Shown here piece by piece: positions 33,748-42,644 of a stretch of 64,000 nt of DNA (its first letter is position 1; each line of letters begins with the position of its first letter). Made by a program: the position numbers and the translations under genes. Source of the DNA: UBA4479 sp963974935 (GTDB lineage: Bacteria > Pseudomonadota > Alphaproteobacteria > Rhodospirillales > Casp-alpha2); the NCBI GenBank assembly GCA_963974935.1, contig CAXBEV010000009.1:78357-142356 (forward strand), read 5' to 3'. Below the pieces are notes generated by a model that had not been told where the DNA came from, searched no databases, and saw only the letters and a list, made by a program, of their open reading frames with translations.

Positions 33748-34508
33748 CAATCCACCTTCACATCCATTTTTTCGATGTTCGCACGTGCCATCCGGGCGGC
33801 TTCGCCGTCGGGCTCTAATTCAAGCACCTTCAGCCAGTCCGAACGCGCAGACTGATCATTACCGGCCAGACGATTGAGGATACCGCTTTCAAGCCACGCC
33901 GCCGGGTCCTTTGGCGCACGGGCCAAGGCAGTGTCGATGTCTGCGCGGGCCAATACGAATTTGTCCAGGTACCTGTGCGCAGTGGCGCGAAACAGATAAG
34001 CATCTGGATTGGAGGGGTCGGCGGAAATCGCGGCGTCGAGATCTTCGACGGCGCCTGCGTAGTCGCCCATCTCTGCCCGTGCCTGTGCCCGGTCGATCAT
34101 CACCAAGGGTCGGCCTTTTAAAAGATCAATCGCGGCGGTCAGCGTAGCTTCGGCGCGGGTCGCGTCGCCGTGCAAAAGCCAAGCCTGCCCGGCCTGTGCC
34201 AACAAGCGGCCCTTAAAATCCGGTTCGGCAATGATGGTCTCGGCAAGCACTTCCAAGCGCCTGGCGGCATACCCCGGCTGGCCGCTGTACAACAAAGCGA
34301 CCGCCGCGCAATGCTCCGCCGCGTCGCCGCCACCGAGTTCCTTCCAAGCCGTTGCCATTTCAAAGGCATCGTTCGGGTCCGAAGGCGCGATGGCCATACA
34401 GCGTGCGTACTCACGCCGATGATTAAGTTCATCCGCCATCCCCGGCGCCGCCGACGACAGCGTGGCGAGGCCAACAAATAACGTGACAAAGCTTCCAACA
34501 ATTCGCAT
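33747..34508 (-). CDS. secreted tetratricopeptide-repeat protein
   Basis: 253 residues with a signal peptide (1-25, ending PGMA). At least three TPR units occupy about residues 105-235 (for example GDYAGAVEDLDAAISADPSNPDA is one helix pair). Such proteins scaffold other proteins; no partner is identifiable. Two Cys residues lie in the N-terminal half (YARCMAIAPS, AEHCAAVAL). Single gene between a long inverted repeat and the divergent epimerase gene. Confidence 0.8.
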   Translation of the reverse strand: MRIVGSFVTLFVGLATLSSAAPGMADELNHRREYARCMAIAPSDPNDAFEMATAWKELGGGDAAEHCAAVALLYSGQPGYAARRLEVLAETIIAEPDFKGRLLAQAGQAWLLHGDATRAEATLTAAIDLLKGRPLVMIDRAQARAEMGDYAGAVEDLDAAISADPSNPDAYLFRATAHRYLDKFVLARADIDTALARAPKDPAAWLESGILNRLAGNDQSARSDWLKVLELEPDGEAARMARANIEKMDVKVD

Positions 34509-34614
34509 CTCGGGGTATGACCATTTAGTGTGATCGATCCATTACATATCCGCGCTTTGAAAGGCCGAAACAAGGTCTATGGCGTGCGGATTTTTCGCGG
34601 CGGGAGTAAATATC

Positions 34615-35508
34615 GTGAGCAGACGCGACGGACGACGGCTATTTTGCTTTGGGCTCGGCTTTTCTGCGCAAGCGCTGATCCGCCATTTGCGTATCGCCGA
34701 TTGGTACAGCGGCGGCACTGCCCGAGACCCTGAGAAGGTCACTGCACTTTCAACCGAAGGCATCGATGCTGTGGTCTGGGACGGTGGCGTGCTCAGCGAC
34801 GCGGCGCTGAACCGCATACAGGCGGCCACGCACATTCTGATTTCAACGCCGCCAAGTGAGGCCGGAGACCCTGCGTTCGCCGCCGCGCATCAATTGATTG
34901 CCGAGAAGTCTGATATTCAGTGGCTCGGCTATCTATCAACGACCGGCGTTTATGGTGACACCGGCGGCGCGCATGTCGACGAAACCGCGCAGCTCAACCC
35001 TTCAAGCCCGCGTTCGCAACGCCGAGTCGATGCCGAGGCGCAGTGGATGTCGCTGTTTCACGATTACGGCATACCGGTGCATGTGTTCCGCTTGGCGGGA
35101 ATCTATGGGTCTGGCCGCTCACCGTTCGATCAGATCCGAGGCCGCCAAGCGAAGCGGATCAATAAGCCCGGCCATGCGTTTTCACGCATTCACGTGGACG
35201 ATATCGCGCGGGTTTTGGCCAAATCCATTGCCAATCCAAAACCAGGCGCCGTCTATAACGTGTGCGATGATGAGCCGGCCCCCCCCGCAGAGGTGACGGC
35301 CTATGCCTGCGGCTTGCTTGGCGTTGAGCCGCCGCCACTGGAAGAATTTGAAATCGTCAAAGAACGCATGAGCCCGATGGCACTCAGTTTTTGGAACGAC
35401 AACCGCCGTGTCGACAACCGGAAAATCCGTGAAGAGCTTGGGGTGAAACTGGCGTACCCTGATTATCGATCCGGGCTCAATGCGGTGCTGGCCGAAGAAG
35501 AAGCTTAA
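34615..35508 (+). CDS. NAD-dependent epimerase/dehydratase-like protein (YeeZ type)
   Basis: Extended short-chain dehydrogenase-like fold, 298 residues. The N-terminal nucleotide-binding turn reads FGLGFSAQAL, a divergent form of GxxGxxG, as in YeeZ-type members. YLSTTGVYGDTGG carries the Tyr, but the usual YxxxK is not evident, so catalysis may be altered. GTG 34615 with CGGGAG 8 bases upstream is preferred over an upstream ATG. The stop overlaps that of the convergent carbonic anhydrase gene. Confidence 0.78.
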   Translation: MSRRDGRRLFCFGLGFSAQALIRHLRIADWYSGGTARDPEKVTALSTEGIDAVVWDGGVLSDAALNRIQAATHILISTPPSEAGDPAFAAAHQLIAEKSDIQWLGYLSTTGVYGDTGGAHVDETAQLNPSSPRSQRRVDAEAQWMSLFHDYGIPVHVFRLAGIYGSGRSPFDQIRGRQAKRINKPGHAFSRIHVDDIARVLAKSIANPKPGAVYNVCDDEPAPPAEVTAYACGLLGVEPPPLEEFEIVKERMSPMALSFWNDNRRVDNRKIREELGVKLAYPDYRSGLNAVLAEEEA

Positions 35509-36149
35509 GTCGGCTCCTTATAGGTCTCGAATCGGCCCTGCGCTGCGTCGTAAATTTCAAGGCCCGCAGTCTCGATATCGAAGTACCAACCATGCAACTT
35601 AAGGCGCCGATCAGCGATTCGCTCTCTGATCCATGGGAATGTCGTCAGATTCTCCAGTGAAACCAGAACTGCATTGCGCTCGCAAACATGCTGGATTTCC
35701 GCCGTCGTCGCATCGGGCATTGTGGCGAGCGCACGGCGATGGGCGGCGGTCAACGTGGAAACCCATCCTGACACGAACTTAAACCCCGCCGCCAACGTCG
35801 CTTCACCTTCAATCATCGCTTTGATGCCGCCGCAATGTGCATGCCCAAGCACGACGATATTCGGCACTTCCAAAGCCATGACCGCATATTCCAGCGCGGC
35901 ACTGGTGCCGTGAAAAGTGCCATTTTCTTCCATCGGCGGCACCAGATTGGCAACGTTGCGGATCATAAAAATCTCACCGGGCTCGGCGCCGAAAACAAAT
36001 GCCGGATCGACGCGGGAATCAGAACACGCAATCACCACGGCGCCTGGACGCTGACCGTCTTCTACAAGCTTCGCATACCGATGGTGATCAGCTCCATGAA
36101 TCCCGTTTTTAAAACTATTATAGCCTCTCAGCATCCGTTCAATTGGCAC
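35505..36149 (-). CDS. beta-class carbonic anhydrase
   Basis: Zinc enzyme interconverting CO2 and bicarbonate, 214 residues. Zinc ligands and the Asp-Arg dyad are all present: C42, D44 and R46 in ACSDSRVDP, and H103 and C106 in GHAHCGGI. The frame opens with TTG at 36155 (GGAGG only 3 bases upstream); GTG 36149 has the same GGAGG at 9 bases and is preferred. An ATG at 36134 is another choice. It overlaps the upstream hydrolase gene by 11 bases, so the two are coupled. Confidence 0.93.
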   Translation of the reverse strand: MPIERMLRGYNSFKNGIHGADHHRYAKLVEDGQRPGAVVIACSDSRVDPAFVFGAEPGEIFMIRNVANLVPPMEENGTFHGTSAALEYAVMALEVPNIVVLGHAHCGGIKAMIEGEATLAAGFKFVSGWVSTLTAAHRRALATMPDATTAEIQHVCERNAVLVSLENLTTFPWIRERIADRRLKLHGWYFDIETAGLEIYDAAQGRFETYKEPT

Positions 36150-36918
36150 GGTCAACAGCCTCCTTCAAAGCATCAAACGTGCGCGTCAACCGCGCCAAAT
36201 CATGGTCTTCGGACAACCGATGATCGCCGTTTTTTACAAACTGCACTTCAACATCATCGCTTTTCAAGCGTTCCATGATCTTGAGCGCGGTTTCCCAGGG
36301 CACATCTTCATCTTTGATGCCATGAATGAGGCGCACCGGAACGTCGAGCGCAATCTCACCACCCAACAATAGATGATTGTCGCCTTCATCGAGCAATGAC
36401 TTTCTGATTACATACGGCTGCTGATCGTCATAGCAGTTGGGAATCTCGCAAAACCCCTGCTTATCTAGGTCGGCGAGCTGCTCGGGCGTGAGTGCCGGCG
36501 GAATCAAGTCACGGGTAAAGTCCGGCGCAGCAGCAATCCCCAGAAGGCCCGCGACCCGGTCCGGTCTGGCCAAGGCGGCCAGCAACATAATCCAGCCGCC
36601 CATGGACGAGCCGACCAACATTTGCGGCCCAGTGGTGACCTGATCCAACACCATGACCGTGTCTTCGGCCCAGCGCCCGATGGTGCCGTCTTCAAACGCG
36701 CCTGACGATTGTCCGTGACCATAATAATCGAATCGCGTGAACGCGAGGCCGTGCGCCATGCAATGTGCTTCCAAGGCCAACGCCTTGCTGCCCATCATAT
36801 CTGACTTGAACCCAGTTAAAAACATCACCCCCGGGCTCTTGCCAGGGGTGTGGTGGTAAGCAATAGTCGCGCCGTCGTCGCGGGTGAGTTTGCTTGGGGC
36901 GAGTGTTTGATCCGGCAT
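36139..36918 (-). CDS. alpha/beta hydrolase (ABHD10-like)
   Basis: Serine hydrolase of 259 residues. The nucleophile is in GSSMGG (about residues 103-108), the acid is probably in GIKDEDVPW, and the His is in NGDHRLS; the oxyanion region is FLTGFKSDM. Order and length resemble human ABHD10, a thioesterase. The natural substrate is unknown. Start ATG 36918; divergent from the glycosyltransferase gene with only 23 bases between starts, and followed with overlap by carbonic anhydrase. Confidence 0.87.
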   Translation of the reverse strand: MPDQTLAPSKLTRDDGATIAYHHTPGKSPGVMFLTGFKSDMMGSKALALEAHCMAHGLAFTRFDYYGHGQSSGAFEDGTIGRWAEDTVMVLDQVTTGPQMLVGSSMGGWIMLLAALARPDRVAGLLGIAAAPDFTRDLIPPALTPEQLADLDKQGFCEIPNCYDDQQPYVIRKSLLDEGDNHLLLGGEIALDVPVRLIHGIKDEDVPWETALKIMERLKSDDVEVQFVKNGDHRLSEDHDLARLTRTFDALKEAVDRAN

Positions 36919-36941
36919 CCAGGCTCCCGTATTAAAGTGCT

Positions 36942-38156
36942 ATGATGATGACCTCGGATGCCAACCATAACATTGAGACGCACCGCATGGAACGCCCGAA
37001 CGGCGATGGCCGCCCAACGATTTTACAAATTTTACCGGCCCTTGCAGGCGGCGGCGGCGGTGTCGAGCGTGGGACGATCGAGATCGCCGGCGCGATTACG
37101 TCCGCCGGCGGGCGCGCCTTGGTGGCCAGCGAGGGTGGCTTGCTGGTACACGACCTGACGCGCGCCAAAGCGCAGCACATCACCTTACCGATGGCGTCAA
37201 AAAACCCACTGGTGATGTATCGCAACATCGGACGCTTGGTCGATCTGATCAAAACAGAAAACATCGACTTGGTGCATGTGCGCTCGCGCGCGCCGGCGTG
37301 GAGTGCCTACTTTGCCTGCCAACGCGCCAAAGTGCCTTTGGTGACGACATTCCACGGCACTTATTCGATCGGTAATTTCTTAAAGCGAAAATACAATGGG
37401 GTGATGACCTTTGGCCGCCGCGTGATCGCTATTTCCGGCTTTATCGGCGGCCATATTCGCCGCCATTATGGGGTCCCGGTCGAAAAGATCCGCGTTATCC
37501 ATCGCGGTGTCGACATCGAAAAATTCGATCCCGAAAAAGTATCTGCCGAGCGCGTCATCAAGCTCGCCAACGAATGGCGCCTACCCGACGGCGCGCCAGT
37601 GGTGATGCTGCCGGGCCGCCTAACCCGCTGGAAAGGCCAACTGGTGATGATCGACGCCATCGCCAAACTGGAACGTACCGATATTCGCTGCCTACTGGTC
37701 GGCGGCGATCAAGGCCGCTCGGCTTATCGGCGCGAGGTCGATCAGCGGATCATGCAGCACGGCTTGGAACAAGTGGTGCGGATCATCGATCACTGCGACG
37801 ACATGGCAGCGGCCTACATGCTGACCGACCTCGTGGTCTCGGCATCCACCGATCCCGAAGGATTCGGTCGCGTGGTCGCCGAAGCACAGGCGATGGGACG
37901 ACCGGTGATCGCCACAGATCACGGTGGTGCGCGGGAAACCGTGCTGCCGGGCGAAACCGGCTGGCTGACCAAACCGGGCGACCCGATCTCGCTCGCCGCA
38001 GCCTTAAAAGAGGGTTTAGAGCTGGATGCGGGCACCCGGGATCGCATGGCTAAGCGCGCGATTGCGCATGTGCGGCAGAATTTTTCAAAAGCACAAATGT
38101 GCGAAAAGACCCTCGAAGTTTATAACGAGGTACTGGCCGAACGGGGCAAATTGTAG
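36942..38156 (+). CDS. glycosyltransferase family 4
   Basis: GT-B retaining glycosyltransferase of 404 residues. The N-domain has ILPALAGGGGGVERGTIEIA (acceptor side); the C-domain has PGRLTRWKGQLVMIDAIA and the nucleotide-sugar motif DPEGFGRVVAEAQAMGRPVIATDHGG, which includes the EX7E pair. It probably adds a sugar to lipopolysaccharide core or another envelope glycan, as suggested by the heptosyltransferase-like gene 6 bases downstream. ATG 36942 lacks a clear ribosome site; ATG 36987 is a good alternative. Confidence 0.88.
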   Translation: MMMTSDANHNIETHRMERPNGDGRPTILQILPALAGGGGGVERGTIEIAGAITSAGGRALVASEGGLLVHDLTRAKAQHITLPMASKNPLVMYRNIGRLVDLIKTENIDLVHVRSRAPAWSAYFACQRAKVPLVTTFHGTYSIGNFLKRKYNGVMTFGRRVIAISGFIGGHIRRHYGVPVEKIRVIHRGVDIEKFDPEKVSAERVIKLANEWRLPDGAPVVMLPGRLTRWKGQLVMIDAIAKLERTDIRCLLVGGDQGRSAYRREVDQRIMQHGLEQVVRIIDHCDDMAAAYMLTDLVVSASTDPEGFGRVVAEAQAMGRPVIATDHGGARETVLPGETGWLTKPGDPISLAAALKEGLELDAGTRDRMAKRAIAHVRQNFSKAQMCEKTLEVYNEVLAERGKL

Positions 38157-38162
38157 GCCGCG

Positions 38163-39110
38163 ATGGCAACCGGCGTACCCGTGAAACGAATCCTCGTCAT
38201 CAAATTGGGCGCGCTTGGCGATGTCGTGCAGGCGCTCGGGCCGATGGCAGCAATCCGCAATCACTTCAAAGACGCGCACATCACCGTGCTCACGCGCCCC
38301 CCGTTCGACACCTTGATCACGGCGCGCGGCCTCGCCGACCAGATCATCTTCGATCCAAAACCCGCCGCCGTTGATGTGCCGGGATGGCTCAGGTTGCGGA
38401 AAATACTCCGGGATGGCGGCTTCGATCAGGTTTTCGATCTGCAAACCTCGAGTAGGTCGAGTGCATATTTGCACCTATTTTGGCCTTCTAAGCCGATCTG
38501 GTCGGGCATCGCGGCTGGCTGCGCGCTACCGCATACCAACCCGAACCGCGATCGCATGCACACGCTTGAACGTCAAGCCGACCAACTGCACATGGCCGGT
38601 ATCGAGACGGTGCCGGCGCCGAGCCTAGACGGCATTGATTCGGATATTTCAAACCTCGGCTTGCCGCCCAGCTTCACCATGCTGGTGCCGGGCGGTGGCG
38701 GCAATCGCCCGAAAAAACTCTGGTCCGCCGAAAATTATCATGACATCGCGTGCCGATTAGACCTCGGTTCAGCGCCAGCGGTGGTGGTCGGCACCGAAGA
38801 CGAGCGTGCGCGCGCGGCCGAGATCATCGCCGATGCACCAAACGCCCTGAATTTGGCCGGCAAGACATCTTTGCTGCAGCTTGTCGGCATCGCCAAGGCC
38901 GCCAAAGCCGCGCTCGGCAACGATAGCGGGCCGATGCACGTTGCAGCGGTCGCGGGTACGCCATCCGTCGTACTGTACTCCGAAGACTCAGACCCGGCAC
39001 TTTGCGCGCAACGCGGCGCCGACGTAACGATCTTGCGCCGCCCTTCCCTGGATGCCCTGAGTGTCGATGACGTGATGCAGGCGTTGCCTGCCGCGCTAGG
39101 CGGTTCTTGA
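38163..39110 (+). CDS. glycosyltransferase family 9 (heptosyltransferase-like)
   Basis: GT-B inverting glycosyltransferase of 315 residues, of the ADP-heptose:LPS heptosyltransferase type. The N-terminus RILVIKLGALGDVVQALGPM is the family hallmark; the C-domain has LVPGGGGNRPKKLWSAENY and NDSGPMHVAAVAGTPSVVLY. It likely acts in LPS core assembly at the inner membrane. It follows the GT4 gene by 6 bases as a two-gene operon ahead of thrS. Confidence 0.9.
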   Translation: MATGVPVKRILVIKLGALGDVVQALGPMAAIRNHFKDAHITVLTRPPFDTLITARGLADQIIFDPKPAAVDVPGWLRLRKILRDGGFDQVFDLQTSSRSSAYLHLFWPSKPIWSGIAAGCALPHTNPNRDRMHTLERQADQLHMAGIETVPAPSLDGIDSDISNLGLPPSFTMLVPGGGGNRPKKLWSAENYHDIACRLDLGSAPAVVVGTEDERARAAEIIADAPNALNLAGKTSLLQLVGIAKAAKAALGNDSGPMHVAAVAGTPSVVLYSEDSDPALCAQRGADVTILRRPSLDALSVDDVMQALPAALGGS

Positions 39111-39172
39111 CGAGGGCGGGGTGGGGCTATACCTACCCTGTTTAATACCTATTGCCTTGAAACGAGAGACAG

Positions 39173-41161
39173 ATGGTCGCGATCACCCTTCCGGACGGTT
39201 CCGTCCGCAGCTATGACAAGCCCGTGACGGGCGGCGAAGTTGCCGCCGAAATCGGCCCTGGCCTCGCCAAGGCGGCAATGGTCGTGCGCGTCGACGGCGA
39301 GCTATGGGATTTGGACCGCCCCATCGACCACGACGTCGAGCTTGCAATCGTCACCGACAAAGATGAAGCGGCTGCCCTTGAAGTGCTGCGCCACGACTGC
39401 GCGCACGTGTTGGCGATGGCGGTGCAGGAATTGTATCCTGGCACGCAGATCACCTTCGGCCCGTCCACGGACGACGGTTTTTATTACGACTTCCACCGCG
39501 AAGAGCCGTTCTCGACTGAAGATTTCGAGACCATCGAAAAGCGTATGGGTGAAATCGTTGATCGCAACGTGCCGATCCAGCGTGAAATCTGGAGCCGTGA
39601 AGAGGTCGCCGCATACTTCAAAGAAAAAGGCGAGACCTTTAAGGCCGAATGGGTCTGGGAACTGCCGGAAGGCGAAGACATCACCATGTACCGCCAGGGC
39701 GATTGGATCGACCTGTGCCGCGGCCCGCATCTGCCGACGACGGGGCGCATGGGCAAAGCGTTCAAGCTGATGAAGCTGGCCGGGGCGTACTGGCGCGGCG
39801 ATGCGCGCAATCCGCAGCTGCAGCGGATTTACGGCACGTGCTGGCGCAACGAAAAAGAGCTCAAAGCGCATCTGATGCGGATCGAAGAAGCGGAAAAGCG
39901 CGATCACCGCAAGCTTGGCCGTGAAATGAATCTGTTTCATCTGCAAGAAGAAGCGCGCGGTTCGGTGTTTTGGCATCCAAAAGGGTGGGAACTCTATCGG
40001 GCCTGCGAACGCTACATGCGGATGCGCTTGGAAGAGGCCGGCTATGTCGAGGTGAAAACCCCGCAATTGGTCGACCGCGACCTTTGGGAGCGCTCGGGCC
40101 ACTGGGAAAAATTCCGCGACCATATGTTCATCGCCGAGGTCGACGAGTCGTCACGTGCCAGTGAAAGCACGGACGGGGCGGCCGAAGCCGCGCCGGATGC
40201 GGCCGGCAGTCAACTGCGCCATTTGGCGTTGAAGCCGATGAACTGTCCGTGTCATGTGCAGATTTTCCGCCACGGCATCAAAAGCTATCGAGAACTGCCG
40301 CTGCGCATGGCCGAGTTTGGGTCCTGCCATCGCTATGAGCCGTCGGGTGCGCTGCATGGCCTGATGCGGGTCCGTGCGTTTACCCAAGATGACGCGCACA
40401 TCTTCTGCACCGAAGACCAAATTGAGAGCGAAACCAAGATCTTCATCGATCTTCTTTCATCGGTTTATAAAGACTTTGGTTTTGAAGAATTTGTCATCAA
40501 GTTCTCGGACCGCCCGGAGACCCGGGCCGGCACCGACGAAACCTGGGATAAAGCCGAGACCGCGCTGAAAGGCGCTGCGTTGGCCGCCGGTGCCGATTTG
40601 ATCATGAACCCGGGCGAAGGCGCGTTTTATGGGCCGAAGCTTGAGTTCGTGTTGCGCGATGCCATCGGTCGCGATTGGCAGTGCGGCACGCTGCAGGTCG
40701 ATTTCGTGTTACCCGAACGCCTGGATGCGGAATACGTCGGCGAAGATGGTGAACGTCACCGCCCGGTCATGCTGCACCGCGCGATTTTGGGCTCGTTCGA
40801 ACGCTTTATCGGCATTCTAATCGAAAACTTTGCAGGCCGCATGCCGATGTGGTTGGCCCCGGTGCAAGCCGTCGTCGCGCCGATCACCAACGACCAGGAC
40901 GGCTATGCCGAGCAAGTTGCTAAGACCCTGGCAAAGGCCGGTATCCGCGTCGAAACGGACCTGCGAAACGAGAAAATCAACTACAAGATCCGCGAACACA
41001 GCCATGCTAAAGTCCCGGCAATCCTCGTCGTCGGCGGTCGCGAGGCCGAAGACGGCACGGTGGCGATGCGCCGGCTCGGTGGCAAAGATCAAGAAATAGT
41101 TGCGCTCCAAGACGCAACGGATAGACTTAGAGATGAAGCGCTCGGCCCATTTGGGCGTTGA
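39173..41161 (+). CDS. thrS: threonyl-tRNA synthetase with an Ala-rich insertion
   Basis: Class II synthetase charging tRNA-Thr, 662 residues. Domains in order: TGS (1-60), editing domain with HDCAHVLAM and GPSTDDGFYYDF, catalytic core with motif 2 (FGSCHRYEPSGALHGLMRVR), and an anticodon-binding domain. Two oddities: an Ala/Glu/Ser-rich segment at about residues 322-350 adds some 20 residues compared with E. coli ThrRS just before the zinc-ligand motif, and that motif reads NCPCH where NCPGH is usual (C360). Otherwise normal. Starts at ATG 39173. Confidence 0.95.
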   Translation: MVAITLPDGSVRSYDKPVTGGEVAAEIGPGLAKAAMVVRVDGELWDLDRPIDHDVELAIVTDKDEAAALEVLRHDCAHVLAMAVQELYPGTQITFGPSTDDGFYYDFHREEPFSTEDFETIEKRMGEIVDRNVPIQREIWSREEVAAYFKEKGETFKAEWVWELPEGEDITMYRQGDWIDLCRGPHLPTTGRMGKAFKLMKLAGAYWRGDARNPQLQRIYGTCWRNEKELKAHLMRIEEAEKRDHRKLGREMNLFHLQEEARGSVFWHPKGWELYRACERYMRMRLEEAGYVEVKTPQLVDRDLWERSGHWEKFRDHMFIAEVDESSRASESTDGAAEAAPDAAGSQLRHLALKPMNCPCHVQIFRHGIKSYRELPLRMAEFGSCHRYEPSGALHGLMRVRAFTQDDAHIFCTEDQIESETKIFIDLLSSVYKDFGFEEFVIKFSDRPETRAGTDETWDKAETALKGAALAAGADLIMNPGEGAFYGPKLEFVLRDAIGRDWQCGTLQVDFVLPERLDAEYVGEDGERHRPVMLHRAILGSFERFIGILIENFAGRMPMWLAPVQAVVAPITNDQDGYAEQVAKTLAKAGIRVETDLRNEKINYKIREHSHAKVPAILVVGGREAEDGTVAMRRLGGKDQEIVALQDATDRLRDEALGPFGR

Positions 41162-41171
41162 TCGTTCTTCG

Positions 41172-41209
41172 TATAATTTAAAAGACGTGGGCCCGCCTGT
41201 GCGGTGCCC
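41172..41209 (+). promoter_or_regulatory. possible infC promoter (-10) and leader hairpin
   Basis: A perfect -10 hexamer TATAAT at 41172-41177 with a weak TTGGGC 15 bases upstream, then a bulged hairpin GGGCCCGC/GCGGtGCCC (41189-41209) followed by TTTCG. The hairpin could end thrS transcripts or lie in the infC leader. Both readings are inferred from position only. Confidence 0.4.
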
Positions 41210-41250
41210 TTTCGTAACAAAGATGTTTTAACAATCAAAGGAGACATTCC

Positions 41251-41790
41251 ATAGCCCGCAGACCCGGACCTCCGGTACCCCCGCCCAAGGATGGGCCGCG
41301 TACCAACGAAGACATTCCGACCGATACCGTACGTCTTGTTGACGCCGACGGTGAAATGGTTGGCGTCGTAGGCATCAAAGAAGCAATTGAAATGGCGCTA
41401 GAAGTTGGGCTCGACCTTGTCGAAGTGTCGCCCAACGCTGACCCGCCTGTCTGTAAAATCCTCGATTACGGTAAGTTTAAGTACGAGGCACAGAAAAAAG
41501 CCAACGAAGCGCGGAAAAAGCAAAAAGTCATCGAAGTTAAAGAAATCAAGATGCGTCCCGGCATCGACGACCACGATTACGAGGTCAAAATGCGGGCCGT
41601 ACGCCGATTCCTTGACGACGGCGACAAGGTCAAAATGACCATCCGCTTCCGTGGCCGCGAAATGGCGCACCAGGATTTGGGGCTTAAAGTTCTACAACGC
41701 GTCCAGGCAGAAACCGCCGAAGTCGCCAAGGTCGAACAATATCCCAAGCCCGAAGGTCGCCTGATGACCATGGTCATCGCGCCGAGGTAA
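41251..41790 (+). CDS. infC: translation initiation factor IF-3, ATA start
   Basis: Prevents premature 50S joining and proofreads the initiator tRNA and start codon. 179 residues with the N-domain (RTNEDIPTDTVRLVDADGEMVG, given here in part), the KILDYGKFKYE linker and the C-domain (MRPGIDDHDYEVKMR, IRFRGREMAH). The first in-frame ATG (41356) would cut into the N-domain. ATA 41251 has AAAGGAGA at optimal spacing and gives the full ARRPGPPVPPP N-terminus. Rare start codons in infC let IF-3 repress its own translation. Confidence 0.93.
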   Translation: MARRPGPPVPPPKDGPRTNEDIPTDTVRLVDADGEMVGVVGIKEAIEMALEVGLDLVEVSPNADPPVCKILDYGKFKYEAQKKANEARKKQKVIEVKEIKMRPGIDDHDYEVKMRAVRRFLDDGDKVKMTIRFRGREMAHQDLGLKVLQRVQAETAEVAKVEQYPKPEGRLMTMVIAPR

Positions 41791-41824
41791 GTTCGGGACG
41801 ATATCTTTTAGCTTCTGAAGGTTC

Positions 41825-41868
41825 GGGCGTTTCCTTAACATTTAAGGGAACGCCCTTCGTTCTTTTGG
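41825..41868 (+). terminator. terminator or attenuator after infC
   Basis: A 14-bp stem (41825-41838 with 42-base-offset partner 41842-41855, one G-U pair) with a 3-base loop, followed by TTCGTTCTTTT. A strong rho-independent terminator form. Since a separate promoter lies just downstream for rpmI, this probably uncouples infC from rpmI-rplT at least in part. Confidence 0.75.
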
Positions 41869-41881
41869 GTTCGCCTTCCCC

Positions 41882-41910
41882 TTGCCATTACCGACGCGCC
41901 CCGCTATAAC
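41882..41910 (+). promoter_or_regulatory. predicted sigma-70 promoter of rpmI-rplT
   Basis: TTGCCA (41882-41887), a 17-base spacer and TATAAC (41905-41910), close to the sigma-70 consensus at ideal spacing. Transcription would start near 41917, giving a leader of about 118 bases before rpmI with at least two possible stems (around 41915-41935 and GCGCTAG/CTGGCGC at about 41986-42013). Confidence 0.65.
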
Positions 41911-42034
41911 CCGCGCGCCCCTTTGTTTTGGGGGCCGAGCGGTATGGCTGAAAAGGGCATGCCTGGCTGCTCGAACCCATAGATGGCGCTAGGCGATCTT
42001 CACGTCTGGCGCACAGATACGAAGGAAGAGGGAA

Positions 42035-42232
42035 ATGCCCAAACTGAAGACGAAATCGGGCGCTAAAAAGCGCTTTAAACTCACGGGTACCGGTAAGGTA
42101 CGTGCTGGCTTTGCGTTCAAAAGCCACAACCTCCGTAAACGTTCCACCAAGATGAAACGTAAAGCGCGCGGGACAATGATTCTGTCACCGCAAGATGCGC
42201 GTATCGTTAAATCTTATATGCCGAACGCTTAA
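42035..42232 (+). CDS. rpmI: 50S ribosomal protein bL35
   Basis: Basic 65-residue ribosomal protein of the large subunit. It begins MPKLKTKSGAKKRFKLTGTG and contains the HNLRKRSTKMKRKARG segment typical of L35. GGAAGAGGGA precedes the ATG. It is followed 15 bases later by rplT, the usual order. Confidence 0.97.
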   Translation: MPKLKTKSGAKKRFKLTGTGKVRAGFAFKSHNLRKRSTKMKRKARGTMILSPQDARIVKSYMPNA

Positions 42233-42247
42233 GCGAAGGATTGAACC

Positions 42248-42613
42248 ATGGCACGAGTATCTCGCGGCAAAACGTCGCACGCCCGTCACAAGAAGGTCCT
42301 CAAGCTCGCTAAGGGCTATCAGGGCCGGAATAAATCGAACTACCGTATCGCTCTCGAAAGAGTCGAGAAGGGCCTGCAGTATGCCTATCGCGACCGTCGC
42401 ACCAAAAAGCGTCAGTTCCGCCGGCTCTGGATCCAGCGGATCAACGCTGGTGCGCGCGAATGCGGCACGACGTATTCTTTGCTCATCAATGGCCTGATGA
42501 AGGCCGGTATCGAACTTGACCGTAAGGTTTTGGCCGATCTCGCGATGAACGAACCCGATACGTTTAAAGCACTGGTAGATCAGGCCCAGGCCGCTCTCAG
42601 CCAGAACGCTTAA
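42248..42613 (+). CDS. rplT: 50S ribosomal protein bL20
   Basis: 121-residue protein needed early in 50S assembly, with a long basic N-terminal tail that threads into 23S rRNA (SRGKTSHARHKKVLKLAKGY, then FRRLWIQRINAGARECG). In several bacteria L20 binds its own mRNA leader to repress translation; a structured leader exists here but no L20 site is demonstrable by eye. GAAGGA lies upstream of the ATG. Confidence 0.97.
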   Translation: MARVSRGKTSHARHKKVLKLAKGYQGRNKSNYRIALERVEKGLQYAYRDRRTKKRQFRRLWIQRINAGARECGTTYSLLINGLMKAGIELDRKVLADLAMNEPDTFKALVDQAQAALSQNA

Positions 42614-42644
42614 CGGCCCAGCTTTTAGGGCAATCTAGTTTTGG

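Noticed and set aside
41911..42034. tRNA or riboswitch in the rpmI leader
   Set aside because: No cloverleaf or known riboswitch core could be built; only simple stems are visible.
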